Shown one piece after another: positions 41,842 through 50,649 of a stretch of 64,000 bases of DNA. The stretch lies in assembly GCF_036346855.1 (NCBI RefSeq), contig NZ_CP107841.1:8684001-8748000 (forward strand), given 5' to 3'. Each line of letters opens with the position of its first letter. Within the stretch, counting starts at the first letter, position 1. The notes below the pieces were generated by a model. That model did no database searches, was not told the DNA's origin, and was given only the letters and a program-made list of their open reading frames with translations. Position numbers and translations under genes: made by a program. The DNA comes from Streptomyces europaeiscabiei (lineage in GTDB: Bacteria > Actinomycetota > Actinomycetes > Streptomycetales > Streptomycetaceae).

Positions 41842-42804
41842 TCAGTTCACTTCTCCCTGAGTGTCACGAACGTTGCGAAGGGTCTTGCCGGTGTTCTCGC
41901 CGCCGCGCAGGGCTACGGCGTACATCTCGTCGGCGTCGAGGCGCCGCAGCTCCTCTGCGATCAGCTCGGAGGTGGGGCGCACCTTCAGGGCGAGGGTGCG
42001 GGACGGCTGGCCCGGCAGGGTGAGCGTGGCGAGCGGGCCCTCGGGGCGGTCGATGACGATCTCGCCCTTCGCGGTGCCGAGGCGCACACCCGTCACGACC
42101 GGCCCGGCGGTCAGGACCCGCTCGACGGACACGCCGAGACGGGCCTCCAGCCAGCGGGCCAGCAGTTCGGCGCTCGGGTTGTCGGCCTCGCTCTCCACGG
42201 CCGCCGTGGTGATGGTCTCCTTGGCCTGGTCGAGGGCGGCCGCCAGCATCGAACGCCACGGCGTCAGCCGGGTCCAGGCGAGGTCGGTGTCGCCGGGGGT
42301 GTAGGAGGAGCCCCGCTGCTCCAGGGCGGCGAGAGGGTTCTCCACGGCGTACATGTCGGTGATCCGGCGTTGGGCGAGCGCGCCCAGCGGGTCCTTCGCC
42401 GGGTGCTGCGGCGCGTCCACCGGCCACCACACCACCACCGGCGCGTCGGGCAGCAGCAGCGGCAGGACCACGGAGTCGGCGTGGTCGGACACCTCGCCGT
42501 ACGTCCGCAGCACGACCGTCTCGCCGGTGCCGGCGTCGGCGCCGACCCGTACCTCGGCGTCCAGGTGCGACTTGGTGCGGTCCTTCGGGGTGCGGGCGTG
42601 CCGCTTGATGACGACCAGGGTGCGCGAGGGGTGCTCGTGCGAGGCCTCCTCGGCCGCCTTGATCGAGTCGTACGCGTTCTCCTCGTCCGTCACGATCACC
42701 ATCGTGAGGACCATGCCCACGGCGGGCGTGCCGATGGCCCTGCGGCCCTTCACCAGGGCCTTGTTGATCTTGCTTGCCGTGGTGTCCGTCAGGTCGAATT
42801 TCAT
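41842..42804 (-). CDS. opcA: Glucose-6-phosphate dehydrogenase assembly protein OpcA
   Basis: 320 residues. Recognised by [72 protein letters not shown] and the C-terminal DADEMYAVALRGG. OpcA is needed for assembly or activation of G6PDH in cyanobacteria and actinobacteria. ATG 42804 overlaps the zwf stop by four bases (ATGA), and its stop is one base before gnd, so translation is coupled. Full length, no unusual residue. Confidence 0.95.
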   Translation of the reverse strand: MKFDLTDTTASKINKALVKGRRAIGTPAVGMVLTMVIVTDEENAYDSIKAAEEASHEHPSRTLVVIKRHARTPKDRTKSHLDAEVRVGADAGTGETVVLRTYGEVSDHADSVVLPLLLPDAPVVVWWPVDAPQHPAKDPLGALAQRRITDMYAVENPLAALEQRGSSYTPGDTDLAWTRLTPWRSMLAAALDQAKETITTAAVESEADNPSAELLARWLEARLGVSVERVLTAGPVVTGVRLGTAKGEIVIDRPEGPLATLTLPGQPSRTLALKVRPTSELIAEELRRLDADEMYAVALRGGENTGKTLRNVRDTQGEVN

Positions 42805-44330
42805 GGCCTGCGCCAGCTCCGTCCGTCTCGTGCGAGCATCTCGTCCGCTTCCTCGGGGCCCCAACTGCCCGAGGCGTACTGCGCGGGCCTGCCGTGCTTG
42901 GCCCAGTACTCCTCGATCGGGTCGAGAATCTTCCAGGACTCCTCCACCTCCTGATGGCGGGGGAAGAGGTTGGCGTCGCCGAGCAGCACATCCAGGATCA
43001 GCCGTTCGTACGCCTCCGGGCTGGACTCGGTGAACGACTCGCCGTACGCGAAGTCCATGGTGACGTCCCGGATCTCCATCGAGGTACCCGGCACCTTCGA
43101 ACCGAAGCGCACGGTCATCCCCTCGTCCGGCTGCACCCGGATGACGATCGCGTTCTGCCCCAGTTCCTCGGTGGCGGTGGAGTCGAACGGGGAGTGCGGG
43201 GCGCGCTGGAAGACCACCGCGATCTCCGTCACCCGGCGGCCGAGGCGCTTGCCCGTCCGCAGATAGAAGGGGACGCCCGCCCAGCGGCGGTTGTCGATGC
43301 CCACCTTCACCGCCGCGTACGTGTCCGTCGTCGAGGACCGGGCGATGCCCTCCTCCTCCAGATAGCCGGGCACCTGCTCGCCGCCCTGCCAGCCGGCCGC
43401 GTACTGGCCGCGCACGGTGTGCCGGCCCAGGTCCTCCGGCAGCCGCACGGCCTTGAGCGCCTTCAGCTTCTCGGCCAGCAGCGACTCGGCGTCGAACGCC
43501 GCCGGTTCCTCCATGACGGTCAGGGCCAGCAGTTGGAGCAGGTGGTTCTGGATGACGTCACGGGCCGAGCCGATGCCGTCGTAGTACCCGGCGCGACCGC
43601 CGATGCCGATGTCCTCGGCCATCGTGATCTGCACGTGGTCGACGTAACTCCGGTTCCAGATGGGCTCGTACATCTGGTTGGCGAAGCGGAGCGCCAGGAT
43701 GTTCTGGACGGTCTCCTTGCCGAGGTAGTGGTCGATCCGGAAGACCTGCTCGGGGTCGAACACCTCGTGCAGGACCGCGTTCAGCTCGCGGGCGCTGGCC
43801 AGGTCGTGGCCGAACGGCTTCTCGATGACCGCGCGCCGCCAGGACCCCGCGGGCGGGCCGGCCAGCCCGTGCTTCTTGAGCTGCTTGACGACCTTCGGGA
43901 ACATCTTCGGCGGCACGGAGAGATAGAACGCGAAGTTGCCGCCCGTGCCCCGGGAGCCGTCCAGTTCCTCGACGGCCTCGCGGAGCCGCTTGAACGCCTC
44001 GTCGTCGCCGAAGTCGCCCGGGATGAACCTCATCCCCTCAGAGAGCTGCTGCCAGACCTCCTCACGGAACTCGGTGCGGGCGTGCTCGCGGACCGCGTCG
44101 TGCACGATCTGCGCGAAGTCCTCGTCCTCCCAGTCCCGGCGCGCGAACCCCACGAGCGAGAAGCCCGGCGGCAGCAGACCCCGGTTGGCCAGGTCGTACA
44201 CGGCCGGCATCAGCTTCTTGCGGGACAGGTCACCGGTCACCCCGAAGATGACGAGCCCGGACGGGCCCGCGATCCGGGGGAGCCGGCGGTCGTCCGCGTC
44301 CCGGAGCGGGTTGAGCCACTCGTCGGTCAT
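42801..44330 (-). CDS. zwf: Glucose-6-phosphate 1-dehydrogenase
   Basis: 509 residues, standard length. NADP motif [17 protein letters not shown], active-site [14 protein letters not shown] with the catalytic His, and EKPFGHDL. It oxidises glucose 6-phosphate to 6-phosphogluconolactone, the first step of the oxidative pentose phosphate pathway, in the cytoplasm. ATG 44330 overlaps the transaldolase stop by four bases and its stop overlaps opcA. No lactonase gene (devB/pgl) is in this operon. The second G6PDH that Streptomyces normally carry may be elsewhere. Confidence 0.95.
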   Translation of the reverse strand: MTDEWLNPLRDADDRRLPRIAGPSGLVIFGVTGDLSRKKLMPAVYDLANRGLLPPGFSLVGFARRDWEDEDFAQIVHDAVREHARTEFREEVWQQLSEGMRFIPGDFGDDEAFKRLREAVEELDGSRGTGGNFAFYLSVPPKMFPKVVKQLKKHGLAGPPAGSWRRAVIEKPFGHDLASARELNAVLHEVFDPEQVFRIDHYLGKETVQNILALRFANQMYEPIWNRSYVDHVQITMAEDIGIGGRAGYYDGIGSARDVIQNHLLQLLALTVMEEPAAFDAESLLAEKLKALKAVRLPEDLGRHTVRGQYAAGWQGGEQVPGYLEEEGIARSSTTDTYAAVKVGIDNRRWAGVPFYLRTGKRLGRRVTEIAVVFQRAPHSPFDSTATEELGQNAIVIRVQPDEGMTVRFGSKVPGTSMEIRDVTMDFAYGESFTESSPEAYERLILDVLLGDANLFPRHQEVEESWKILDPIEEYWAKHGRPAQYASGSWGPEEADEMLARDGRSWRRP

Positions 44331-45499
44331 TCCCCATCAACTCCCTTGCTGTTCAAGGACTTCGCCACCACGTCCAACAGGTCCTGCCACGCCGCCTCGA
44401 ACGTGGCGACGCCCTCGTTCTCCAGTAGACCCACGACCTCCTCGTAGGAGACGCCGAGCGCCTCCACCGCCGCGAGGTCGGCGCGGGCCTGCGCGTATCC
44501 ACCGCTCACCGTGTTCCCGCGGATGACGCCACGGTCCGCGACGGCGTCGAGCGTGGCCTGAGGCATCGTGTTGACGGTGCCGGGCGCGACCAGCCCGTCC
44601 ACGTACCGGGTGTCCCTGTACGCCGGGTCCTTCACGCCGGTCGAGGCCCACAGCGGGCGCTGCTTGTTGGCGCGGGCCCCGGCGAGGGCGGTCCAGCGTC
44701 CGCCGGGGTGAGCGCAACCGTCGGCCCCGCCGAACACCTCCTCGTACGCCTCGTGGGCGAGCCGAGCGTTGGCGAGCGCGGCGCGGCCCCTGAGGGCGAG
44801 CGCCTCGGCCGTGCCGAGCAGGGTCAGCCGCTTGTCGATCTCGGTGTCGACGCGGGAGACGAAGAAGGAGGCGACGGAGTGGATGGCGGACAGGTCGAGG
44901 CCCGCGGCCCGCGCCTTCTCCAGGCCCGCCAGATAGGCGTGCATCACCTCGTAGTGGCGCTCCAGCGAGAAGATCAGGGTGACGTTGACGCTGATGCCGA
45001 GCCCGATGACCTCGGTGATCGCCGGGAGGCCCGCCTTCGTCGCCGGGATCTTGATCATCACGTTGGGGCGGTCGACGAGCCAGGCGAGCTGCTTGGCCTC
45101 GGCGACCGTCGCCGCGGTGTCGTGGGCCAGCCGGGGGTCGACCTCGATGGAGACCCGGCCGTCCCGTCCCGCCGTCGCGTCGTACACCGGGCGCAGGACG
45201 TCGGCGGCGGCGCGTACGTCGGCGGTCGTCAACATCCGTACGGCCTCGTCGACCGTCACCCCGCGCACGGCGAGGTCGGCGAGCTGGTCCTCGTAGCCCT
45301 CTCCCGAGCCGATGGCGGCCCGGAAGACGGACGGGTTGGTGGTCACGCCGACGACGTGCTGCTTCTCGACGAGCTTCGCGAGGTTGCCGGAGGTGACGCG
45401 TTCGCGGGAGAGGTCGTCGAGCCAGACGGAGACGCCTTCGTCGGAGAGGCGCCGCAGGGGATCCGTGACGGTGCTCGCCACGGTCGCTTCGGTGGTCAC
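44327..45499 (-). CDS. tal: Transaldolase
   Basis: 390 residues. TalB-type (long actinobacterial) barrel: [44 protein letters not shown] with the Schiff-base Lys, and [14 protein letters not shown]. It moves a dihydroxyacetone unit between sedoheptulose 7-phosphate and glyceraldehyde 3-phosphate. I chose GTG 45499 because GAAGGAAG lies nine bases ahead; the upstream ATG at 45508 has no room for a site. Stop overlaps the zwf start. Second gene of the operon, 28 bp after tkt. Confidence 0.93.
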   Translation of the reverse strand: MTTEATVASTVTDPLRRLSDEGVSVWLDDLSRERVTSGNLAKLVEKQHVVGVTTNPSVFRAAIGSGEGYEDQLADLAVRGVTVDEAVRMLTTADVRAAADVLRPVYDATAGRDGRVSIEVDPRLAHDTAATVAEAKQLAWLVDRPNVMIKIPATKAGLPAITEVIGLGISVNVTLIFSLERHYEVMHAYLAGLEKARAAGLDLSAIHSVASFFVSRVDTEIDKRLTLLGTAEALALRGRAALANARLAHEAYEEVFGGADGCAHPGGRWTALAGARANKQRPLWASTGVKDPAYRDTRYVDGLVAPGTVNTMPQATLDAVADRGVIRGNTVSGGYAQARADLAAVEALGVSYEEVVGLLENEGVATFEAAWQDLLDVVAKSLNSKGVDGE

Positions 45500-45527
45500 A
45501 ATGATCATCTTCCTTCAGGCGCTCGCA

Positions 45528-47579
45528 TCAACCGCGGACGGCGACGAGTGATTCCCTCGCGGCGGTGACGACGTTCTCGGGGGTGAAGCCGTACTCGGCG
45601 AACAGGGTCTTCGCGTCGGCGGAAGCGCCGAAGTGTTCGAGGGAGACGATGCGGCCGTGGTCACCGACGTAGCGGTACCAGGTCAGACCGATCCCCGCCT
45701 CGACCGCCACGCGGGCCTTCACGGACGGCGGCAGCACGCTCTCGCGGTATTCGCGCGGCTGTTCCTCGAACCACTCCACCGACGGCATCGACACCACCCG
45801 TGTCCCGACCCCCTCCGCCTCCAGCCGCTCCCGCGCGGCGACGGCCAGTTGCACCTCCGAGCCGGTGGCGATCAGGATCGTCTCAGGAGTCGCGGTCGAG
45901 GACTCCTGGAGCACATAACCTCCCTTCGCCGCCTCGGAGTTGGGCGCGTACGTCGGCACGCCCTGGCGGGTGAGCGCCAGCCCGTGCGGCGCCGGGTCGG
46001 TGGCGTGGCGCCTGAGGATCTCGGCCCAGGCGATCGTCGTCTCGTTGGCGTCGGCCGGGCGGACGATGTTCAGGCCAGGAATGGCCCGCAGGGAGGCCAG
46101 GTGCTCGACCGGCTGGTGCGTCGGGCCGTCCTCGCCCAGACCGATGGAGTCGTGCGTCCAGACGTACGTCACGGGGAGCTGCATCAGCGCGGACAGGCGC
46201 ACGGCGTTGCGCATGTAGTCGGAGAACACCAGGAACGTGCCGCCGTAGACACGGGTGTTGCCGTGCAGCGCGATGCCGTTCATCGCCGCGGCCATGGAGT
46301 GCTCGCGGATGCCGAAGTGGATGGTGCGGCCGTACGGGTCGGCCTCCGGGAGCGGGTTGTCCGCCGGGAGGAAGGACGACGTCTTGTCGATCGTCGTGTT
46401 GTTCGAACCGGCCAGGTCGGCCGAGCCGCCCCACAGCTCCGGGATCACCGCGCCGAGCGCCTGGAGCACCTTGCCGGACGCGGCCCGGGTCGCCACCGGG
46501 GTGCCCTCCTCGAAGACGGGCAGTGCCTGTTCCCAGCCCTCGGGCAGCCGGCCCGCGACCACCCGGTCGAAGAGCCGGGCCCGCTCGGGCCGGGCGGTGC
46601 GCCACTCGGCGATCCGCTTGTCCCAGGCGGCGTGCGTCTCCGCGCCCCGGTCGAGGGCCCGGCGGGTGTGGGCGAGCACGTCGTCGGCGACGTCGAAGGT
46701 CTTGCCCGCGTCGAAGCCGAGAACCCGCTTGGTGGCCGCGACCTCGGCCTCGCCCAGCGCCGAGCCGTGCGCGGCCTCGGTGTTCTGCGCGCCCGGAGCC
46801 GGCCAGGCGATGATCGTGCGCATCGCGATGATCGAGGGTCGGGATGTCTCCTCCCGCGCGGCCAGCAGCGCGTCGTACAGGGCGTGCACGTCGACGTTGC
46901 CGTTGAAGGCGGGCTCGATCCGCTGTACGTGCCAGCCGTACGCCTCGTACCGCTTCAGCACGTCCTCGGAGAACGCGGTGGCCGTGTCGCCCTCGATGGA
47001 GATGTGGTTGTCGTCGTACAGGAAGACGAGGTTGCCGAGCTTCTGATGGCCCGCCAGCGACGAGGCCTCGGCGGAGATACCCTCCTCCAGGTCACCGTCG
47101 GAGACGATGGCCCAGACGGTGTGGTCGAACGGGGACGCTCCCTCGGGGGCGTCCGGGTCGAACAGGCCGCGTTCGTAGCGGGCGGCCATCGCCATGCCGA
47201 CGGCGTTGGCGGCGCCCTGGCCCAGTGGGCCGGTCGTGGTCTCCACCCCGGCGGTGTGGCCGTACTCGGGGTGGCCCGGCGTCTTCGAACCGTGCGTCCG
47301 GAACGCCTTGAGGTCGTCCAGCTCCAGTTCGTACCCGGCGAGGAAGAGCTGGGTGTAGAGGGTCAGCGAGGTGTGGCCGGGGGAGAGGACGAAGCGGTCG
47401 CGGCCCGTCCACTCGGGATCGGCCGGATCGTGACGCATCACCTTCTGAAAGAGCGTGTACGCGGCGGGCGCGAGGCTCATCGCCGTTCCCGGGTGCCCGT
47501 TGCCGACCTTCTGCACGGCGTCGGCGGCCAGCAGACGGGCGGTGTCGACGGCGCGCCGGTCGAGTTCTGTCCAGTTCAT
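45528..47579 (-). CDS. tkt: Transketolase
   Basis: 683 residues. Thiamine diphosphate enzyme: KVGNGHPGTAMSLAPAAYTL, GPLGQGAANAVGMAMA, SDGDLEEGISAEASSLAGH (TPP motif), and the pyrimidine domain MHGNTRVYGGTF-like ALHGNTRVYGGTFLVFSD, with HDSIGLGEDGPTHQPVEHL. It moves two-carbon units in the pentose phosphate pathway. Start ATG 47579 (MNWTEL) matches the usual N-terminus and has GAGGA before it; a TTG at 47627 would extend it by 16 residues. First gene of the operon, divergent from an AraC regulator. Confidence 0.94.
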   Translation of the reverse strand: MNWTELDRRAVDTARLLAADAVQKVGNGHPGTAMSLAPAAYTLFQKVMRHDPADPEWTGRDRFVLSPGHTSLTLYTQLFLAGYELELDDLKAFRTHGSKTPGHPEYGHTAGVETTTGPLGQGAANAVGMAMAARYERGLFDPDAPEGASPFDHTVWAIVSDGDLEEGISAEASSLAGHQKLGNLVFLYDDNHISIEGDTATAFSEDVLKRYEAYGWHVQRIEPAFNGNVDVHALYDALLAAREETSRPSIIAMRTIIAWPAPGAQNTEAAHGSALGEAEVAATKRVLGFDAGKTFDVADDVLAHTRRALDRGAETHAAWDKRIAEWRTARPERARLFDRVVAGRLPEGWEQALPVFEEGTPVATRAASGKVLQALGAVIPELWGGSADLAGSNNTTIDKTSSFLPADNPLPEADPYGRTIHFGIREHSMAAAMNGIALHGNTRVYGGTFLVFSDYMRNAVRLSALMQLPVTYVWTHDSIGLGEDGPTHQPVEHLASLRAIPGLNIVRPADANETTIAWAEILRRHATDPAPHGLALTRQGVPTYAPNSEAAKGGYVLQESSTATPETILIATGSEVQLAVAARERLEAEGVGTRVVSMPSVEWFEEQPREYRESVLPPSVKARVAVEAGIGLTWYRYVGDHGRIVSLEHFGASADAKTLFAEYGFTPENVVTAARESLVAVRG

Positions 47580-47716
47580 GTTCAAGAAGTCCTCGATGAG
47601 ACGGCGGAACTGCTCTGACGTGTTCAAAAGTAAAAGTCTGACCTTTGTTGGGGAAGGTCGTGGTGTGCCAGCCTTCGGTGAAACTGGGACACCGACGACG
47701 ACGCGGCGGCGAGGAC

Positions 47717-48604
47717 ATGACGGACAGAGACTTCCCGGACGGCGACCGGATCAAGACCTTCCCGTTCCCCGTCGACCGCAGCCTCTCCGGTGTCGGCATG
47801 CAGATCGGCCCGATGGACGGCGGCGGCCCCTGGCGCGCGGACACACCCGTGGAAGGGGTCCACCGCATCGACTTCCATGTGGTGATGCTGTTCGACGGCG
47901 GCCCGGTGCACCACATGATCGACTTCACCGGGTACGAGGTGGGCGCGGGCGACGTGTTGTGGATCCGTCCGGGGCAGGTGCATCGATTCTCACGCGTGAG
48001 CGAGTACCGCGGGACCGTCCTCACCATGCAACCGGGCTTCCTGCCCCGCGCGAGCGTCGAGGCGACGGGCCTCTACCGCTACGACCTGCCGCCGCTGCTC
48101 CGCCCCGACGAGGCCCAACTGGCGGGGCTGCGCGCCTCGTCGGCCCAGCTCGAACGCGAGTACGTCGACACCGCCACGCTGCCGCTCAGCCTCCACACCG
48201 CCGTACTGCGGCACTCCCTGACGGCCTTCCTGCTGCGCCTCGCCCATCTCGCCGCCAGTTCGGCGGAGGCGGAGCGCCGGCCCGGCGACACCACCTTCAC
48301 CCGCTTCCGGGACGCCGTCGAGCGGGACTTCGCCGGCAACCACAGCGTCAGCGCGTACGCCGACGCCCTCGGTTACTCCCGCCGCACCCTCGTCCGCGCG
48401 GTCCGCGCCGCGACCGGCGAGACACCCAAGGGCTTCATCGACAAGCGGGTCGTCCTCGAGGCGAAACGGCTGCTGGCCCACACGGATCTGCCGATCGGCC
48501 GGGTCGGCGTGGCCGTCGGCTTCCCCGACGCGGCCAACTTCTCCAAGTTCTTCCAACTGCACGCCGGGGCAACGCCGGTAGCGTTCCGGGCGGAGATGCG
48601 GTGA
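47717..48604 (+). CDS. AraC-family regulator with cupin-type sensor
   Basis: 295 residues. N-terminal AraC_binding cupin: HRIDFHVVMLFDGGPVHHMI and YEVGAGDVLWIRPGQVHRF. C-terminal AraC double helix-turn-helix: VSAYADALGYSRRTLVRAVR, TGETPKGFIDKRVVLEAKRL, IGRVGVAVGFPDAANFSKFF. ATG 47717 with GGCGAGGA before it. It is divergent from tkt across 137 bp that include an AT-rich block (TTCAAAAGTAAAAG), so it may control itself and the operon; a sugar ligand is plausible. The 423 bp after its stop hold a minisatellite and the GH16 terminator. Confidence 0.82.
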   Translation: MTDRDFPDGDRIKTFPFPVDRSLSGVGMQIGPMDGGGPWRADTPVEGVHRIDFHVVMLFDGGPVHHMIDFTGYEVGAGDVLWIRPGQVHRFSRVSEYRGTVLTMQPGFLPRASVEATGLYRYDLPPLLRPDEAQLAGLRASSAQLEREYVDTATLPLSLHTAVLRHSLTAFLLRLAHLAASSAEAERRPGDTTFTRFRDAVERDFAGNHSVSAYADALGYSRRTLVRAVRAATGETPKGFIDKRVVLEAKRLLAHTDLPIGRVGVAVGFPDAANFSKFFQLHAGATPVAFRAEMR

Positions 48605-48970
48605 CCCTCCGGGGTGAACGCGGGGGCCGGCGTGCGAGCGGTGCTGTCGGGGGTGAAGTGGGCGGCCGGCGTGCGAGCGGTGCTGTCGGGGGTGAAGTGG
48701 GCGGCCGGCGTGCGAGCGGTGCTGTCCGGGGGTGGACGTGGGTGGTTGGCGTGCGAGCGGTGCTGTCGGGGGTGGACGTGGGTGGTTGGCGTGCGAGCGG
48801 TGCTGTCGGGGGTGGACGTGGGTGGTTGGCGTGCGAGCGGTGACCCGTCGGGGGTGAAAGCGGGTGGTCGGCGTGCGCGGTGACCCGTCGGGGGTGAACG
48901 CCCACGGCCGACGGCCGACGTGCGGGCGGTGGCCCATCAGGGGTGAACACCGACGACCGGCGTGAACGTG
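48605..48970. repeat. G-rich minisatellite, 39-41 bp unit
   Basis: A tandem array after the AraC stop. GTGCGAGCGGTG recurs at 48632, 48671, 48710, 48751, 48791 and 48831, so units are 39, 39, 41, 40 and 40 bp; two more degenerate copies follow to about 48955. Each unit has TGTCGGGGGTG then a GTGGG or GGGCGGCC run. No gene is seen; both strands stay open in several frames because of the repeat. Runs of four or more G could form G-quadruplexes. Confidence 0.88.
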
Positions 48971-49008
48971 CCCGAGGGGCTCCGCGCTCGTGCGCGAAAC
49001 CCCTCGGG
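48971..49008 (-). terminator. Terminator of the GH16 gene
   Basis: CCCGAGGGG (48971-48979) pairs with CCCCTCGGG (49000-49008), 20-base loop with an inner GCGC pairing; 18 bp after the GH16 stop. Confidence 0.7.
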
Positions 49009-49026
49009 GATGTGCCGACGCGCCGC

Positions 49027-50415
49027 TCAGCGGCCGAAGTTGAACCAGTTCACGTTCACGAAGTCCTGCGACTGCCCGCTCGTGAAGGTCAGATAGACGT
49101 CATGGGTGCCGGTGACCTGGCTCATGTTCATGGGCACCGTCCGCCAGGACTGCCAGCCACCGGTGTTGGCGATCGAGAAGTTGGCGACCGGTGCGCTCGT
49201 CCGGCTGTCGAGTCTGACCTCGACCAGACCGCTCACCCCGGTGTTGGCGCCGGAGGCGACCCGGGCGATGAACTGGGTGGCCGCCGTGGAGCCGAAGTTG
49301 ACGTTCTGGAACAGCGCCCAGTCGCCGTTGGCCAGGGAGCCGATGTTCTGGCCGCCGCCGGTGTCGGTCGTGGTCTCGGTGAGGGTGCCGCTCTGGCTGT
49401 TGTACGACTCGGCCTGGATGGCGCTGTACGCGTCACGGGTGCCCGTCGGCGGCGGTGTGGTGGTGCCTCCGCCGGCCGACAGCACCTGCACGTAGTCGAC
49501 GACCATCGGGACACCGGACCGGGTGTCGCCGTCCAGGCCGCCGCCGAACGCGTCCGGGAAGGCGCCGCCCATCGCCACGTTCAGGATGATGAAGAAGCCG
49601 TGGTTGGTGGCGTTGGACCAGGTGGTCGCGTCCACCTGGTTCGCGTTGACCGAATGGAACTGGGTGCCGTCGACGGAGAACCGGATCGTCTCGGGGGTCA
49701 CCGAGCGGTCCCACTCCATGGTGTACGTGTGGAAGCCGGACTGGCAGGTCGTGTTGGGGCAGGCCGTGGAGTTGCCGATGCCGGTCGTCTCGTTGCACGG
49801 GCCGCCGGGGTTGGTGCCGCAGTGGATCGTGGCCCAGACCTGGTTGCGGCCCTGGACGTTCTCCATGATGTCCAGTTCGCCGACGCTGGGCCAGTTCTGG
49901 TAGTTGCCCCGGTAGGGGGCGCCCAGCATCCAGAACGCCGGCCAGTAGCCCTCGGCGGCCGTTCCGGTGACGTTCGGCATCTGGATCCGGGACTCGACCC
50001 GCAGCTTGCCGCCCGCCGGGGGCTGGAAGTCGGTGCGGTTGGTCTCGATCCGGCCCGAGGTCCACCTGCCCGCCGAGTCGCGGACCGGGGTGATGCGCAG
50101 GTTGCCGCTGCCGTCGAGGGAGACGTTGGCGGTGCTGTTCGTCATCGTCTCCACCTCGCCGGTGCCCCAGTTGGCGGGGCCACCCGGGTACGAAGTCCCA
50201 GTTGCGTACTGCCAGTTGGAGGTGTTGACGCCGGTGCCGGCGGTGCCGTTGAAGTCGTCGACGAAGACCTGGGTCCAGCCGGCGGGCGGTGCGGGGGCGG
50301 CTCCCTGCGCGGTCGTCGCCCAGGCCGTGGCCAGCGCCAACGCGCCGGCCATGGCGAGGAACGCGCGCCTGAGCGGGCGGCGGCGTCTGATGGGTATGCC
50401 GGAGGTTTCACTCAT
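49027..50415 (-). CDS. Secreted GH16 beta-glucanase with C-terminal CBM6-like module
   Basis: 462 residues. Twin-arginine-like signal (IRRRRPLRRAFLAMAGALAL, TTAQGAA cleavage). Catalytic GH16 domain at about 42-315 with WPSVGELDIMENVQG: Glu180 nucleophile, Asp182, Glu185 acid/base, and RIETNRTDF. A Thr/Pro/Gly linker (SAGGGTTTPPPTGT) leads to a CBM6-type domain (330-462; AIQAESYNSQSGT, GGQNIGSLANGDWALFQNV, GLVEVRLDS). GH16 with this motif hydrolyses beta-1,3- or 1,3(4)-glucans such as laminarin, and the module binds such polymers. ATG 50415 with GAGG. Two LacI-type palindromes lie upstream. Confidence 0.9.
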   Translation of the reverse strand: MSETSGIPIRRRRPLRRAFLAMAGALALATAWATTAQGAAPAPPAGWTQVFVDDFNGTAGTGVNTSNWQYATGTSYPGGPANWGTGEVETMTNSTANVSLDGSGNLRITPVRDSAGRWTSGRIETNRTDFQPPAGGKLRVESRIQMPNVTGTAAEGYWPAFWMLGAPYRGNYQNWPSVGELDIMENVQGRNQVWATIHCGTNPGGPCNETTGIGNSTACPNTTCQSGFHTYTMEWDRSVTPETIRFSVDGTQFHSVNANQVDATTWSNATNHGFFIILNVAMGGAFPDAFGGGLDGDTRSGVPMVVDYVQVLSAGGGTTTPPPTGTRDAYSAIQAESYNSQSGTLTETTTDTGGGQNIGSLANGDWALFQNVNFGSTAATQFIARVASGANTGVSGLVEVRLDSRTSAPVANFSIANTGGWQSWRTVPMNMSQVTGTHDVYLTFTSGQSQDFVNVNWFNFGR

Positions 50416-50455
50416 AGCGGCCTCTTCGGGTGTACGGAGTGAAATGCGCGGGTGG

Positions 50456-50495
50456 GGGGAGCGCTCCGTGGAGTCCCGTCCTGAGAGCGCTCTCA
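50456..50495. promoter_or_regulatory. LacI-type palindromes before the GH16 gene
   Basis: TGAGAGCGCTCTCA (50482-50495) is a perfect 14-bp palindrome and GGGGAGCGCTCCGT (50456-50469) has a perfect GGAGCGCTCC core. Both share the AGCGCT centre of the CebR-type boxes at 8710-8874, 26 bp apart. Confidence 0.75.
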
Positions 50496-50649
50496 AGAAG
50501 AGCGTGCGGTCAATGTGCGCTCCGGCGCTGCGGCCGTCAAGAGTTAAAGCGGAGAAAGTCCGTGCGGGAGGGGCGAGTTCACCAGGTGAAGATCGGCCGA
50601 TGTCGGGCGGTCACGGACCGGGCGGGTGAGGGGAAGAGGGGACGGTGAG

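Noticed and set aside
48605..48970. CRISPR array
   Set aside because: Units are contiguous tandem copies with no unique spacers, and no cas genes are present.
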